A stretch of DNA of 54,698 nucleotides from Nautiliaceae bacterium (GCA_027063865.1 JAMOQT010000127.1:1-54698); one strand, 5' to 3'. Counted from the stretch's first letter, positions 17,405 through 26,452 are shown. The notes: generated by a model not told the origin, from the letters alone. Made by a program: numbers and translations.

Positions 17405-18241
17405 ATGATAAAAAAATATATGGAGCTTGTTAAATTTTCACACACCATATTCAGTATTCCTTTTATATTGATAGCCATGGTGGTGGCGGCTGACGGGTGG
17501 TTTGGCTGGAAGCTGTTGTTTTTAAGCATATTGGCGGCTGTGAGTGCAAGAAATTTCGCAATGGCGGTAAACAGATATGTTGATAAAGATATAGATGCTA
17601 AGAATCCTAGGACTCAAAACAGGCCTTCGGTTACCGGAGAAATCAGCGATTCTCAAATGCAGCTTTTTATTTTGGCAAACGCACTTATTTTTATAGGAAC
17701 GGCTTATCTTGTTAATCCTCTTGCGTTTAAACTTTCAATTCCTATTTTGATAATACTTGGCGGATACAGTTATTTTAAAAGATTTAGCGAATTTGCGCAT
17801 TTGGTTCTTGGTATTTCGTTGGGATTGGCTCCGATTGCGGGAGCTGTAGCCGTTAGTGCTTCAATTCCCTGCTGGTCGGTTTTTTTGGCGCTGGGAGTAA
17901 TGTTTTGGGTTGCGGGGTTTGATGTGTTGTATTCACTTCAGGATATGGAATTCGATAAAAAAGAAGGGCTTTATTCAATACCGGCACTCGTGGGAGATAA
18001 AGGCGCTATATTTATTTCAAGTATGTTTCATTTGTTCAGTATTCTTTTCTGGATGCTGTTTGCGGCTTATGCTCATTTGGGGTTTTTCGGATGGCTAGCT
18101 GTGGTAATTGCCGCTATAATGTTATATTACGAGCAAAAACTTGTGAGAGTTGATTATAAAAACATTCCAAAAGCTTTTTTTGATGTAAACGGGTATTTGG
18201 GGATTGCGTTTTTAATTTTGATAATTTTGGATAAGGTGTAA
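17405..18241 (+). CDS. mqnP: UbiA-family prenyltransferase, probably MqnP of the futalosine menaquinone pathway
   Basis: 278 residues, about eight membrane helices. The first Asp-rich motif is NRYVDKDIDAKNPRT and the second is DMEFDKKEGLYSIP, both metal-diphosphate binding sites of UbiA-type aromatic prenyltransferases. Campylobacterota make menaquinone through futalosine, where this family member (MqnP) prenylates 1,4-dihydroxy-6-naphthoate. Quinone use fits the complex I operon nearby. AAGGAGAAAAAATA precedes the ATG. UbiA for ubiquinone is an alternative name in databases, but ubiquinone is not expected here. Confidence 0.82.
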   Translation: MIKKYMELVKFSHTIFSIPFILIAMVVAADGWFGWKLLFLSILAAVSARNFAMAVNRYVDKDIDAKNPRTQNRPSVTGEISDSQMQLFILANALIFIGTAYLVNPLAFKLSIPILIILGGYSYFKRFSEFAHLVLGISLGLAPIAGAVAVSASIPCWSVFLALGVMFWVAGFDVLYSLQDMEFDKKEGLYSIPALVGDKGAIFISSMFHLFSILFWMLFAAYAHLGFFGWLAVVIAAIMLYYEQKLVRVDYKNIPKAFFDVNGYLGIAFLILIILDKV

Positions 18242-18243
18242 AA

Positions 18244-18753
18244 ATGCCAAGACTTATTCCCGCTTTTTTTGAAATTGAATTTGACGGATTTAAGGATATA
18301 TATAAAGAAGAATACGATAAACTTGGAAGTGAAAGTGACGATCCTATAGGACAGTTTGTAAAACTTGCAAAAGCAAGAGGTGAAACAAAAGAGACCGACC
18401 CTGTTTTGCTTGAACTGTTAATAGCGCTTCACAGAAAAGTCGATGAACTGGCGGCATACGTAAAAAACGAAAAAAAAGAGTTTTTAAAATTAAGTTTTAA
18501 AACGGATATAGAAAAAATAGGATTTGATTATTTCGAAATAAAAGAAAAAGTTTTTGAAAAAGGTAAAAAATATTACGGAAGAATGTCACTTCCGGTGTTT
18601 CCTCCTAGAATCGTACCGGTTATATTTGAAGCCGAAAATGAAAAACTTGCTAAAATTTTGCTTATGCATGATAGGGATATTAAAGATTACAATGCCTTTA
18701 TAATGGCAAGAGAAAGAGCGATAATAAGGGAAATGAAGGCAAAAAATGGATAA
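18244..18753 (+). CDS. Conserved-looking hypothetical protein, possible PilZ-like fold
   Basis: 169 residues, no membrane segment or signal. The N-terminus is acidic, the middle helical (LLELLIALHRKVDELAAYV), and the C-terminal half has alternating strands with KVFEKGKKYYGRMSLPVFPPR and a final helix. The KVFEKGKKYYGRMSLPVFP pattern loosely resembles PilZ-type proteins, but the classic RxxxR and D/NxSxxG motifs are not visible, so no function is assigned. It starts 2 bp after mqnP with AAGGTG before the ATG, and overlaps the next gene by eight bases, so the three genes are probably cotranscribed. Confidence 0.75.
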   Translation: MPRLIPAFFEIEFDGFKDIYKEEYDKLGSESDDPIGQFVKLAKARGETKETDPVLLELLIALHRKVDELAAYVKNEKKEFLKLSFKTDIEKIGFDYFEIKEKVFEKGKKYYGRMSLPVFPPRIVPVIFEAENEKLAKILLMHDRDIKDYNAFIMARERAIIREMKAKNG

Positions 18754-19210
18754 AATAGAAATTATTATGTTTTTGGGGCTTAGCGGGTTTATATTTTTTC
18801 TCTTTTTTTATATCTTAAAAAGAGATAGGATTATTGATTCAAAACTTGCCGCAATGGAACTGGCGTTTGAAGATTTAAACCAAGAAATTTACAAAATAAA
18901 AAAAGAGATAAACGGTAAAGATACAAAAAAAATGCTTGAAGAGATGGAAAACGTTATAGAAAAACTTGTGGAAAATATTAAAAAACTTGAAGAAAAAAAC
19001 ATTAATTCGATAAAAGAACTTGAAAAAAAACTTTTTAGTTTAGAACATTCCGTTAAAAATAAAATAGTTGATTTTTCCAATGTCAATAAAAGCGATGAAC
19101 AAAGGATAATAAATCTTTATAAAAACGGATATACAATTGAAGAAATAAGTAGAGAATTAAGAATTCCTGCAGGAGAAGTTGAACTTGTTATCAAGTTTCA
19201 GAGTTTATAG
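18746..19210 (+). CDS. Membrane-anchored coiled-coil protein with C-terminal helix-turn-helix-like end
   Basis: 154 residues: one membrane helix at about 5-25 (MFLGLSGFIFFLFFYIL), a Lys/Glu-rich coiled coil at about 30-110, and a C-terminal segment (IINLYKNGYTIEEISRELR) that looks like a helix-turn-helix of the kind seen at the end of DUF2802/DUF6115-type small membrane proteins. Its N-terminus overlaps the previous gene. The function is unknown; proteins of this build are common near motility or cell-envelope genes of Campylobacterota, but that is a family impression rather than evidence. Confidence 0.75.
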   Translation: MDKIEIIMFLGLSGFIFFLFFYILKRDRIIDSKLAAMELAFEDLNQEIYKIKKEINGKDTKKMLEEMENVIEKLVENIKKLEEKNINSIKELEKKLFSLEHSVKNKIVDFSNVNKSDEQRIINLYKNGYTIEEISRELRIPAGEVELVIKFQSL

Positions 19211-19255
19211 GAAGGTAAAAAAGGGTGAAGATTGAAAGGAAAAAGAGGGATTTTT

Positions 19256-19290
19256 CTTAAACTTTCCTTAAATTAAGGTTCTTTTAAGAA
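19256..19290 (+). promoter_or_regulatory. Promoter-region motif of rplM-rpsI, shared with rplU-rpmA
   Basis: 35 bp beginning CTTAAACTTTCCTTAAATTA and ending TTTTAAGAA. It matches 21965-21999 at about 29 of 35 positions without gaps, and both copies are exactly 47 bp from their start codons. The TTTAAG-type elements resemble the AT-rich periodic upstream region described for Campylobacter sigma70 promoters. A -10 is expected in the following 20 bp (CTAAACTAAAATTC). Confidence 0.65.
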
Positions 19291-19337
19291 TTCTAAACTA
19301 AAATTCCATACCTAAAAAATTCACAAAAGGTGTGATA

Positions 19338-19760
19338 ATGAAATTTACTAAATCAATAAAGCCAGAAGATGTTAAAAGAGACTGGATTTTAATAGATGCT
19401 AAAGATAAGGTTTTCGGTAGGGTAATTACTGAAATTGCAACAATCTTAAGAGGAAAACATAAACCATATTATACGCCTCATGTAGACTGTGGTGATTATG
19501 TTGTTGTAATCAATGCTGAAAAAGTAAAATTTTCAACGTCTAAAAAACTTGAAGATAAATACTATAAACACACAGGTTACTTTGGTAACTTAAAAGAGGA
19601 AACGGTTGAAAAACTTCTTAAAAACAATCCTGAAAAATTATTTAAACTTGCTACGAGAGGAATGCTTCCAAAAACTAAACTTGGAAGAAAAATGCTTAAA
19701 AAACTTAAAGTTTACGCAGGTGAGAAACATCCTCATACAGCTCAAGTAAAGGGTAACTAA
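19338..19760 (+). CDS. rplM: 50S ribosomal protein L13
   Basis: 140 residues: W[18 protein letters not shown] near the start, [31 protein letters not shown] and [20 protein letters not shown] are all L13 signatures. The start ATG at 19338 is seven bases after AAAAGG; an upstream in-frame GTG at 19332 would be too close to that site. It is in an operon with rpsI, with the L13 stop overlapping the S9 start (TAATG). Confidence 0.97.
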   Translation: MKFTKSIKPEDVKRDWILIDAKDKVFGRVITEIATILRGKHKPYYTPHVDCGDYVVVINAEKVKFSTSKKLEDKYYKHTGYFGNLKEETVEKLLKNNPEKLFKLATRGMLPKTKLGRKMLKKLKVYAGEKHPHTAQVKGN

Positions 19761-20158
19761 TGAAAATGCACGGAAGAATTTACGCAACAGGAAAAAGAAA
19801 AGAAGCGGTAGCTAAAGTATGGCTAAAAGCTGGAAGCGGAAATATTACTGTTAACGGAAAAACTCTTGACGACTTCTTAGGTGGTAGAGAAGCGCTAAAA
19901 CTTAGAGTTAGATGGCCGTTAATGCTTACAAAACAGGAAAATGCCGTTGATATTGACGTAAAAGTGTTCGGTGGCGGTTTTGCCGCTCAGGCTGATGCAG
20001 TTAAACACGGTATTTCTAAAGCATTGGTTGAGTATGCTCCTGAATTCAGAAGTATTCTAAAACCTGCAGGTCTTTTAACGAGAGATGCAAGAAGAGTTGA
20101 GAGAAAAAAATACGGGAAAAAGAAAGCAAGAAAATCTCCACAGTTCTCAAAAAGATAA
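19760..20158 (+). CDS. rpsI: 30S ribosomal protein S9
   Basis: 132 residues with [15 protein letters not shown], the [19 protein letters not shown] stretch and the basic C-terminal tail ending SPQFSKR, whose final Arg reaches the P-site tRNA in S9. AAAGGG is six bases before the ATG. It is the second gene of the L13-S9 operon; the stop codon is inside the terminator stem. Confidence 0.97.
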   Translation: MKMHGRIYATGKRKEAVAKVWLKAGSGNITVNGKTLDDFLGGREALKLRVRWPLMLTKQENAVDIDVKVFGGGFAAQADAVKHGISKALVEYAPEFRSILKPAGLLTRDARRVERKKYGKKKARKSPQFSKR

Positions 20159-20180
20159 TTTTTTATCTTTTTTCTTTTTT
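20149..20180 (+). terminator. Intrinsic terminator of rplM-rpsI
   Basis: AAAAAGATAA (20149-20158), a TTTT loop and TTATCTTTTT form a 10-bp stem that is followed by a T-rich run (TTTCTTTTTT). The stem includes the rpsI stop codon. The stem is AT-rich, so its strength is moderate. Confidence 0.6.
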
Positions 20181-20562
20181 GATTTAGATATAAGTGTCTG
20201 GCACTAATATAGTGAGCAGTATTTAGTTTAATAGTATATAGTTTTTAGTAATATCAAAACCAATTTTCACCTTTTAAAGTTTATATCTTTTCACCTTCTT
20301 TCATCCCAGAATAAATGTAATACCAAATCTAACTTATTCATAACCTTAAGTGATTTGCATAGGAGTTGAGGAGGAGAGGAGAAGAGGTGTTTAGTTCTCA
20401 ACCCCTAAATACCTTAAATAAAATGTGTATAAATATATTGGAATTGGTATAATATTTATTTCGGGGATTAGTATAATTACCTACTACCCACTGAATACTG
20501 AATACTGTTTACTAAACACTATTTCCTATTTGTGTTAAAATATTAATAAAAAAAGGATTTTG
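20159..20562. other. Gene-free region between rpsI and the patatin-like gene
   Basis: About 400 bp with no supportable gene. After the terminator it has AAGTGTCTGGCACT at 20191-20204 (found again at 30618-30631). It then has an AT-rich part, a purine run of GAGGAGAGGAGAAGAGG near 20369 whose flanks GGAGTTGAG and CTCAACCCC can pair, and word repeats of the TACTGAATACTG type at 20481-20520. A TATAAT-like ATATTAAT lies before the patatin start. Confidence 0.6.
20191..20204. repeat. AAGTGTCTGGCACT dispersed repeat, copy 1
   Basis: A 14-bp word with self-complementary ends (AGTG..CACT) that occurs identically at 30618-30631. Both copies are intergenic, downstream of RNA or ribosomal genes. Short palindromic words of this type are often REP-like elements mobilised by Y1 (IS200-like) transposases; no such transposase is in the window. 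Confidence 0.5.
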
Positions 20563-21390
20563 ATGAAAGTATCATTGGTGCTTAGCGGAGGAGGGGCTAG
20601 GGGATATGCACATATAGGTGTTATCGAGGAATTGAAAAAACAGGGTTTTGAAATTGTAAGTATTGCAGGGACGTCAATGGGAGCCGTTATTGGCGCACTT
20701 GAAGCGTGCGGTGCCTTGAATGAATATAAAAACTGGGTAATGAGCCTTGATTTTTTGGATATTTTTAAATTTTACAAGCCGCCGTTAAGACTCGACAATG
20801 ATAAAATTTTTAATAAAGTACAGGAATTGGCCGGCAATCATAATATAGAAGACCTTCCGATAAAATTTACTGCCGTTGCTACGGATTTAACCAAGAAAAA
20901 AGAAATTTGGTTTCAAAAAGGAGATTTATGGACGGCCGTAAAAGCTTCAAGCGCAATTCCGGGTGTGTTTGAACCTGTAATTAATAACGGCAGGGTATTG
21001 GTTGACGGAGGTGTTTTGAATATTATGCCCGTAGCGCCTGTTATGAGTGATATGAGTGATATAATAGTCGCTGTAAATTTATACGGTGACGAGAGAGAAG
21101 TTTCTATAAAGCTTTCAAAAGAAATAAAAAAGAAACAGTCTTTATTAGAAGATATGTGGGATAAGATAATTAATATTGATGAAAATATAGTAAATCGTTC
21201 AATAAATTTAATGATGGAGGTAATATTCAGATACAGACGTGCCGAATATATCCCTGATATAGAAATTAAAGTCCCTGAAAATATTGCAAACTGGTATGAT
21301 TTTCACAAGGCTCCCGAACTTATTGAAATAGGAAGAGTTTTGGCTAAAGAGGCGCTTTATAATGCGGAAAAGAAGAGTGAAAAATGGTGA
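20563..21390 (+). CDS. Patatin-like phospholipase (RssA/YchK type)
   Basis: 275 residues. It has the oxyanion loop GGGARG (9-14), the nucleophile elbow GTSMG with Ser38, and the DGG motif with Asp148, the complete Ser-Asp dyad of patatin-type lipid acyl hydrolases. No signal peptide or membrane segment is seen, so it is probably cytoplasmic or peripheral; the substrate cannot be told. The start ATG at 20563 is five bases after AAAAGGA (a TTG just before it is too close). The C-terminus (KKSEKW) is encoded by the first units of the GTGAAAA word repeat that follows. Confidence 0.9.
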   Translation: MKVSLVLSGGGARGYAHIGVIEELKKQGFEIVSIAGTSMGAVIGALEACGALNEYKNWVMSLDFLDIFKFYKPPLRLDNDKIFNKVQELAGNHNIEDLPIKFTAVATDLTKKKEIWFQKGDLWTAVKASSAIPGVFEPVINNGRVLVDGGVLNIMPVAPVMSDMSDIIVAVNLYGDEREVSIKLSKEIKKKQSLLEDMWDKIINIDENIVNRSINLMMEVIFRYRRAEYIPDIEIKVPENIANWYDFHKAPELIEIGRVLAKEALYNAEKKSEKW

Positions 21391-21479
21391 AAAAGGTGAA
21401 AAGGGTGAAAATGAGCGCAGCGAACCGGTCACTTGAAAAGTGGTGGGGAGGGTGAAATGGATAATGTAAAATGGAAAAC
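21377..21479 (+). repeat. GTGAAAA word repeat and hairpin repeat, copy 1
   Basis: Several degenerate GTGAAAA units run from inside the patatin gene, followed by GAGCGCAGCGAACC, then CACTTGAAAAGTG (a 5-bp stem with a GAA loop) and GGTGGGGAGG, then AATGGATAATG/AATGGAAAA words. The block from GTGAAAATGAGCG to AAGTGGTGG recurs at 34699-34761, and its hairpin part on the minus strand at 31237-31275. Confidence 0.65.
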
Positions 21480-21590
21480 TTATCAATTTAATTAACCTTA
21501 ATAACCGATACACCAATAAACTGTTTACTGAATACTGATTAACTAAACTCTACCAACTAATATGCTATAATTTTGGAAAAAGGAGAAGTG

Positions 21591-21959
21591 ATGCAAAAAA
21601 TTTATACTAAAAACGCGCCTGAAGCCATCGGACCGTATTCACAAGCTGTGAAAGTCGGAAATTTTATTTATACATCAGGACAGATTGCATTAACGCCCGA
21701 GGGTGAATTTTTAGATGCGGATGTAAAAACCCAGACAAAGCAGGTTTGCGAAAATTTAAAAGCAGTTTTAGAAGCTGCTGGGGCTAAAATTGAAAATGTA
21801 GTGAAAACCACAATATTTTTGGATGATATTAATAATTTTACCGCTGTAAACGAAGTATATGGAGAATATTTTTCTCATAAACCGGCTAGAAGTACTGTTG
21901 CAGTTAAAGAACTTCCAAAAGGTGCAAAAGTAGAAATTGAATGTATTGCATTCGTTTAA
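21591..21959 (+). CDS. ridA: RidA family enamine/imine deaminase
   Basis: 122 residues with [12 protein letters not shown] at the N-terminus, [17 protein letters not shown] with the arginine that binds the imine carboxylate, and the ending VEIECIAFV, all RidA signatures. It hydrolyses reactive 2-aminoacrylate and other enamines made by PLP enzymes. AAGGAG is upstream of the ATG at 21591; an in-frame TTG at 21573 is less likely. It is a single gene between two repeat-rich spacers, just before the rplU promoter. Confidence 0.94.
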   Translation: MQKIYTKNAPEAIGPYSQAVKVGNFIYTSGQIALTPEGEFLDADVKTQTKQVCENLKAVLEAAGAKIENVVKTTIFLDDINNFTAVNEVYGEYFSHKPARSTVAVKELPKGAKVEIECIAFV

Positions 21960-21964
21960 TAAAA

Positions 21965-21999
21965 CTTAAACTTTTCTTAATTTAAGTTTAGTTTAAGAA
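21965..21999 (+). promoter_or_regulatory. Promoter-region motif of rplU-rpmA, shared with rplM-rpsI
   Basis: 35 bp beginning CTTAAACTTTTCTTAATTTA and ending GTTTAAGAA, gap-free match to 19256-19290. The spacing to the rplU ATG is 47 bp, the same as at rplM. The downstream spacers are also similar (CATCCTAAAAAA here, CATACCTAAAAAA there). Confidence 0.65.
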
Positions 22000-22046
22000 A
22001 TAATAGTTAATATTTCATCCTAAAAAACCAATAAAGGGTTAACAAA

Positions 22047-22358
22047 ATGTATGCAGTTATTAAACATGGCGGAAAACAATATAAAGTAAGCGTTGGAGAC
22101 GTATTAGAACTTGATAGAATCGAAGGTGCTGAGCCTAAGTCAAGTATTGAATTAAATGAAGTATTATTAGTTAAAGGTGATGATACTAAAATCGGTACAC
22201 CGCTTGTAGAAGGTGCGAAAGTAATAGCGGAAGTAATTAATAACGGAAGAGGAAAAAAAGTTATTATCTTCAAAAAAAGAAGAAGAAAAGACTCTAGAAA
22301 AAAAAGAGGTTTCAGAAGAGACTTCACAAGAGTAGTAATTAAAGAAATCGTAGCTTAA
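22047..22358 (+). CDS. rplU: 50S ribosomal protein L21
   Basis: 103 residues starting [14 protein letters not shown], with the basic [20 protein letters not shown] core, exactly the L21 pattern. AAAGGG lies upstream. It is followed after 14 bp by rpmA, the usual L21-L27 pair, with obgE next as in most bacteria. Confidence 0.97.
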   Translation: MYAVIKHGGKQYKVSVGDVLELDRIEGAEPKSSIELNEVLLVKGDDTKIGTPLVEGAKVIAEVINNGRGKKVIIFKKRRRKDSRKKRGFRRDFTRVVIKEIVA

Positions 22359-22372
22359 TTTAAGGAGATTCC

Positions 22373-22636
22373 ATGGCACATAAAAAAGGACAAGGGTCAA
22401 CTCAGAACAACAGAGACTCAGCCGGTAGAAGACTCGGCGTTAAAAAATTCGGAGGAGAATTCGTAAGAGCTGGTAATATTATTATCAGACAAAGAGGGAC
22501 AAAAGTTCATCCAGGTAATAATGTCGGACTTGGAAAAGACCATACAATTTACGCTTTAATTGACGGATATGTAAAATTTGAAATTAAAGATAAACAAAGA
22601 AAAAAAGTTTCTGTTTATCCGGTAGAAAACAACTAA
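22373..22636 (+). CDS. rpmA: 50S ribosomal protein L27
   Basis: 87 residues beginning [18 protein letters not shown], the short N-terminus that reaches toward the peptidyl transferase centre (no cleavable Firmicutes-type extension). [18 protein letters not shown] and GRGKDHTI-like segments are typical. AAGGAGATTCC precedes the ATG. Confidence 0.97.
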   Translation: MAHKKGQGSTQNNRDSAGRRLGVKKFGGEFVRAGNIIIRQRGTKVHPGNNVGLGKDHTIYALIDGYVKFEIKDKQRKKVSVYPVENN

Positions 22637-22689
22637 TTTCTCTCTTTTCCCCTCATTTTTAAATCATATTTTGATAAAATTCTATATTA

Positions 22690-22785
22690 GTGAGTAGTAT
22701 GTAGTAAGTAGTATGTAGTAAGTAATAAAAAATTATCCACTACATACTACCACTACCCACTAAAAAGCTACCCACTACGTACTTA
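22690..22785 (+). repeat. GTAGTATGTAGTA word repeat forming a hairpin before obgE
   Basis: Tandem words of AGTAGTATGTAGTA at 22691-22725 are followed, after an AT-rich loop, by the complementary ACTACATACTACCACTACC at about 22739-22758 and further CCCACTAC words. The two arms can pair over at least 12 bp. It lies between rpmA and the obgE ribosome site, so it could end transcription or shape the obgE leader. Confidence 0.6.
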
Positions 22786-22796
22786 AAAGGAAATAA

Positions 22797-23870
22797 ATGT
22801 TCGTAGATAATATAAAGCTTAAAGTAAAATCCGGAAAAGGCGGTCAGGGGTGTGTAAGTTTCAGACGTGAAAAGTTTGTAGTGAAAGGCGGACCTGACGG
22901 CGGTGACGGAGGCAAAGGCGGTGATGTTATTATAGAATGTGACAAAAATACACACACTCTTTCGCACTTTAAAGGAAGACGCCTGTTAAAAGCAAAAAAC
23001 GGAAGACCGGGGGAAGGCAGAAAAAAACACGGTGCAAACGGAGAAGATTTAATTCTTAAAGTACCTCCGGGGACTGTTATTAAAGATGCCGAAACAGGAG
23101 AAGTCCTTCTTGATATGAAAGAAGACGGAGAGAGAAAAGTATTGCTTGAAGGCGGTAGGGGCGGACTTGGAAACTGGCATTTCAGGGGTCCTAGAAACCA
23201 AACTCCAAGATACGCTCAGCCCGGAGAAGAGGGCAAAGAGCTTGAGATTATAATGGAACTTAAACTGATAGCCGATGTTGGTCTTGTAGGATTTCCAAAT
23301 GCGGGAAAATCGACTCTTATAAGCACATTAAGTAATGCAAAACCTGAAATTGCAAATTATGAATTTACAACTCTTACACCAAAACTAGGAGTAGTTAGAG
23401 TTGATGAATACAGAAGTTTTGTAATGGCCGATATTCCGGGAATTATAGAAGGTGCACATGAAGGAAAAGGGCTTGGGATTGAGTTTTTAAAACATATTGA
23501 AAGAACGTCCACTATTCTTTATATGATTGATTTAAGCTCATACAGGGATCCTGTTTATCAATTTAAAACTTTGCAAAAAGAGCTTAAAGAATACAGCGAA
23601 AAATTAGCGGGTAGGGATTATGCCATAGCACTTACGAAATGTGATTCCGTGGAAATTGAGAAAATTGAGGAATTTTTTAAAAAAATGGGTATTGAAAAAA
23701 CTGAACCTAAATTTAAAGCAAATCCTGAATATCCCTGTTATTTTGATGATAACACTTTTGTCTTGCCGATTAGCTCTGTAGCCAATATAAATATCGAAGC
23801 ACTTAAGTTTGCACTTTTTGATCTCGTTGAAAAAAACAAAAGTAAAGAAAATGAAGAGAATAGTATTTAA
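22797..23870 (+). CDS. obgE: GTPase Obg/CgtA
   Basis: 357 residues: the Gly-rich N-terminal Obg fold ([29 protein letters not shown]), then the GTPase domain with G1 GFPNAGKS, switch [11 protein letters not shown]3 [16 protein letters not shown] and G4 TKCD. It acts in late 50S assembly and stress control. AAAAGGAAATAA precedes the ATG. The gene overlaps proB by 20 bases in a different frame. The C-terminal extension is absent, as usual in this group. Confidence 0.96.
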   Translation: MFVDNIKLKVKSGKGGQGCVSFRREKFVVKGGPDGGDGGKGGDVIIECDKNTHTLSHFKGRRLLKAKNGRPGEGRKKHGANGEDLILKVPPGTVIKDAETGEVLLDMKEDGERKVLLEGGRGGLGNWHFRGPRNQTPRYAQPGEEGKELEIIMELKLIADVGLVGFPNAGKSTLISTLSNAKPEIANYEFTTLTPKLGVVRVDEYRSFVMADIPGIIEGAHEGKGLGIEFLKHIERTSTILYMIDLSSYRDPVYQFKTLQKELKEYSEKLAGRDYAIALTKCDSVEIEKIEEFFKKMGIEKTEPKFKANPEYPCYFDDNTFVLPISSVANINIEALKFALFDLVEKNKSKENEENSI

Positions 23871-24630
23871 AGTCGGAACCGCCACTCTGTATGAAAACGG
23901 GAAACTCAGCAGCAGAATTGACGATATTGTAGAACTTTTGAGTGAGCTAAATAAAAAATACGAAGTATTGCTTGTAAGTAGCGGTGCGGTTGGTGCAGGA
24001 TATACAAGATGCCCTCTTGATAAAAGCCGCCTTGAAAATAAACAGGCCCTTGCCGCAATAGGTCAGCCTCTTTTAATGAGGGAATATAAAGAAAGATTTC
24101 ATAAATATAATATAACGGTCGCTCAAGTTTTAGTGACTGCTGCCGATTTTGACAGCAGGAAGCGAACAGAAAATGCAAGAAAAATGATAAATGTTTTGTT
24201 AAAAAACAAAGTAATCCCTATTATAAATGAAAATGATTCTGTAAGTGTTGAAGAGATATTGTTTGGTGATAATGATCAGTTAAGCGCTTATGTGACATAT
24301 TATTTTGATGCGGATATGCTTTTTGTTTTAAGTGATATTGACGCATTTTATACGGACAATCCTAAAACAAACAAAAATGCAAAAGCTCTTAAAATTGTAA
24401 CTGAAATCAAAGAGGAATGGTTAAAACAGGAATGTAATCCTAATGATCAATTTGCAACCGGCGGTATTGTTACAAAACTTAAAGCTGCAAAATTTTTAAT
24501 GGAGAGGGGCAAATCGATGTTTTTAAGTAGCGGTTTTAATTTAGAGGATGTAAAAGCTTTCTTAAATGGTGAACATAAAGGCGGGACGCTTTTTAGAAGT
24601 GTAAAAATGGTGAAAGAGGGTGAAAAATGA
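23851..24630 (+). CDS. proB: Glutamate 5-kinase ProB (without PUA domain)
   Basis: 259 residues of the amino acid kinase fold: VFKVGTATL at the start, [23 protein letters not shown][10 protein letters not shown] and [10 protein letters not shown]-x-AA. It phosphorylates glutamate in the first step of proline synthesis. It ends after the kinase domain, without the C-terminal PUA domain of E. coli ProB, as in other Campylobacterota. The start at 23851 inside the obgE end gives the kinase N-terminus; an earlier ATG in frame would add 14 unrelated residues. The last codons (MVKEGEK) are written in GTGAAAA words. Confidence 0.93.
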   Translation: MKRIVFKVGTATLYENGKLSSRIDDIVELLSELNKKYEVLLVSSGAVGAGYTRCPLDKSRLENKQALAAIGQPLLMREYKERFHKYNITVAQVLVTAADFDSRKRTENARKMINVLLKNKVIPIINENDSVSVEEILFGDNDQLSAYVTYYFDADMLFVLSDIDAFYTDNPKTNKNAKALKIVTEIKEEWLKQECNPNDQFATGGIVTKLKAAKFLMERGKSMFLSSGFNLEDVKAFLNGEHKGGTLFRSVKMVKEGEK

Positions 24631-24649
24631 AAAGTGAGGGAGTGGCTGT

Positions 24650-25105
24650 ATGAAAGTTGTCGCTACTAATAGAAAAGCGTATCATGATTACGATATTTTT
24701 GATAAATACGAAGCGGGAATTGAGCTTAAAGGAAGCGAAGTAAAAGCGCTACGTCAGGGCAGGGTTAACCTTAAAGATTCATATGTCAGGATAAAAGACG
24801 GGGAAGTTTGGTGGCTCCAGGGGCATATTAGCAATCTTGATACGACTTACAGTGCTTTTAAACATGATGAAAAAAGACCAAGAAAACTTTTACTTCATAA
24901 ACAGGAAATTGCAAAGTTGGCCGGATATACCAGTGAAAAAGGGTATACTTTAGTCCCTTTAAGAATCTATTTCAATAACCGTAATCGTGCAAAACTTGAA
25001 ATTGCCGTTGCAAAAGGTAGAAAACTTCACGACAAACGTAGGGTGATGAAGGAAAAAGAACTTAAAAAAGAAGCTGCAAGCGCTATGAAAAGGTACGGCT
25101 TTTAG
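24650..25105 (+). CDS. smpB: SsrA-binding protein SmpB
   Basis: 151 residues: [48 protein letters not shown] and the C-terminal [10 protein letters not shown] tail are SmpB signatures. It brings tmRNA to ribosomes stalled on mRNAs without a stop codon. It is in an obgE-proB-smpB operon with a 19-bp gap after proB that holds GAGGGAG. Confidence 0.96.
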   Translation: MKVVATNRKAYHDYDIFDKYEAGIELKGSEVKALRQGRVNLKDSYVRIKDGEVWWLQGHISNLDTTYSAFKHDEKRPRKLLLHKQEIAKLAGYTSEKGYTLVPLRIYFNNRNRAKLEIAVAKGRKLHDKRRVMKEKELKKEAASAMKRYGF

Positions 25106-25114
25106 GAGAAGATT

Positions 25115-25993
25115 ATGGGTATGTCAAGAATTGAACAGTTAACTTCCACACATTTAAGAAATGAAGTACATTTTTTTGAATTTAAATTATTCGGTACAAA
25201 TGCAAAATTCGCCACAAATATTTTTAAGGTTAAGGAACTAATCGTTTATAAAGACAAATTAACGGATATTTTTAGCGATGTTGATTTTGTAACGGGTATT
25301 GCGAATATAAGAGGTGTTACCGTACCGGTATTGGACCTTAACAAATGGTTAAAAGGCATTGATGGCAGAAGCGAAATTTTAATGGTTTGCGATTTTTTAA
25401 ATTTAATTGTTGGAATAATGATTTCCAAACCGATTGGGATTAAAACAAAAAACTGGGAAGATTTTATAAGAAGCGATAATAATAAAATAATAGGCTATTA
25501 TAAAGACGGTGATGATATTGTTGAAGTATTGGACCTTGAAAAAATGATAACGGAGGCATTTCCTTTTATTGAAGAAACGAATCAGGATGAGTTAAAAAAT
25601 ATTGAAAAAATCGATACACAAAAATATGTTTTGGTTGCCGATGATTCGAAAATGGTTTTAAAAACGCTTTCTCATATTTTGGATAAAATGGATATTAATT
25701 ATAAAGTTTTTAAAAACGGGGAAGAGCTTCTCAATTGTTTGTTTGATACCGACCCGGATGAAATTTTTGCAGTTATTACGGATTTGGAAATGCCGGTAAA
25801 AAGCGGATTTGAGGTTATTAAAGAGATTAAAAATTCTTCTAAATACTCTAAAATTCCTATTATTGTAAATTCCACAATGAGCGGGAAATCAAATGAAGAG
25901 ATGGCAAAAAGCCTTAATGCCGACGGTTTTATTTCTAAAAACAAACCAAAAGAAATTGAGTTTTATTTAAAAAAATTACTTGCCGATAATTAA
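25115..25993 (+). CDS. cheV: Chemotaxis coupling protein CheV (CheW domain plus receiver)
   Basis: 292 residues: a CheW-like domain at about 15-160 (FKVKELIVY, GIANIRGVTVPVLDLNKWL) and a receiver domain at about 175-290 with the acidic pair in VADDSK, the phospho-acceptor Asp in VITDLEMP and the Lys in ISKNKP. CheV couples chemoreceptors to CheA and is tuned by phosphorylation; Campylobacterota often have one or more copies. AGGAGAAG precedes the ATG. It overlaps the convergent bcp gene by 18 bases. Confidence 0.93.
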   Translation: MGMSRIEQLTSTHLRNEVHFFEFKLFGTNAKFATNIFKVKELIVYKDKLTDIFSDVDFVTGIANIRGVTVPVLDLNKWLKGIDGRSEILMVCDFLNLIVGIMISKPIGIKTKNWEDFIRSDNNKIIGYYKDGDDIVEVLDLEKMITEAFPFIEETNQDELKNIEKIDTQKYVLVADDSKMVLKTLSHILDKMDINYKVFKNGEELLNCLFDTDPDEIFAVITDLEMPVKSGFEVIKEIKNSSKYSKIPIIVNSTMSGKSNEEMAKSLNADGFISKNKPKEIEFYLKKLLADN

Positions 25994-26434
25994 GGCTTTT
26001 AAATCCTCTAAAACTTTTGCTGCATGCCCTTTGGCTTTTACTTTTTTGTATTCCTTTACTATTTCACCTTCGGGATTTATTATAAAAGTTGAGCGAATCA
26101 CACCTTCGTATTCTTTGCCGTACATTTTCTTTTTGCCCCATGCTCCGTATGCTTTTAGCACTTCTTTGTTTTCGTCACTTAAAAGGGTGATTTCAAGGGA
26201 GTGTTTTTCTATAAAATTAGAGTGTTTTTTAGGGTTGTCCGGACTTATACCTATGACAATTGCTCCAAGTTTTTCAAATTCATCTAAAAGTTCGCTGAAT
26301 TCTTTAGCTTCAGTGGTACATCCGGGGGTATTGTCTTTGGGATAAAAATACAAAACAACCCATTTTCCTTTCAAATCCCTAAGACATATTTCTACTCCGT
26401 CCTGATTAGGCAGACAAAATTCAGGTGCTTTCAT
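25976..26434 (-). CDS. bcp: Peroxiredoxin of the Bcp/PrxQ family lacking the usual resolving cysteine
   Basis: 152 residues. The peroxidatic cysteine is in NTPGCTTEAKEF; Bcp enzymes of the two-Cys type have a second Cys five residues later, here Lys. The only other cysteines are near the N-terminus (FCLPN, EICLRD). WVVLYFYPKD and RSTFIINPEG complete the thioredoxin-fold signature. It would reduce peroxides, either as a 1-Cys enzyme or with an unusual partner cysteine. It is tail-to-tail with cheV, overlapping by 18 bases. Confidence 0.92.
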   Translation of the reverse strand: MKAPEFCLPNQDGVEICLRDLKGKWVVLYFYPKDNTPGCTTEAKEFSELLDEFEKLGAIVIGISPDNPKKHSNFIEKHSLEITLLSDENKEVLKAYGAWGKKKMYGKEYEGVIRSTFIINPEGEIVKEYKKVKAKGHAAKVLEDLKALIIGK

Positions 26435-26452
26435 TTAATTTCCTTTTTTCAC

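Noticed and set aside
22167-22400. Minus-strand open frame across rplU
   Set aside because: Phe/Ser-rich translation is the complement of Lys/Glu/Arg-rich ribosomal protein codons.
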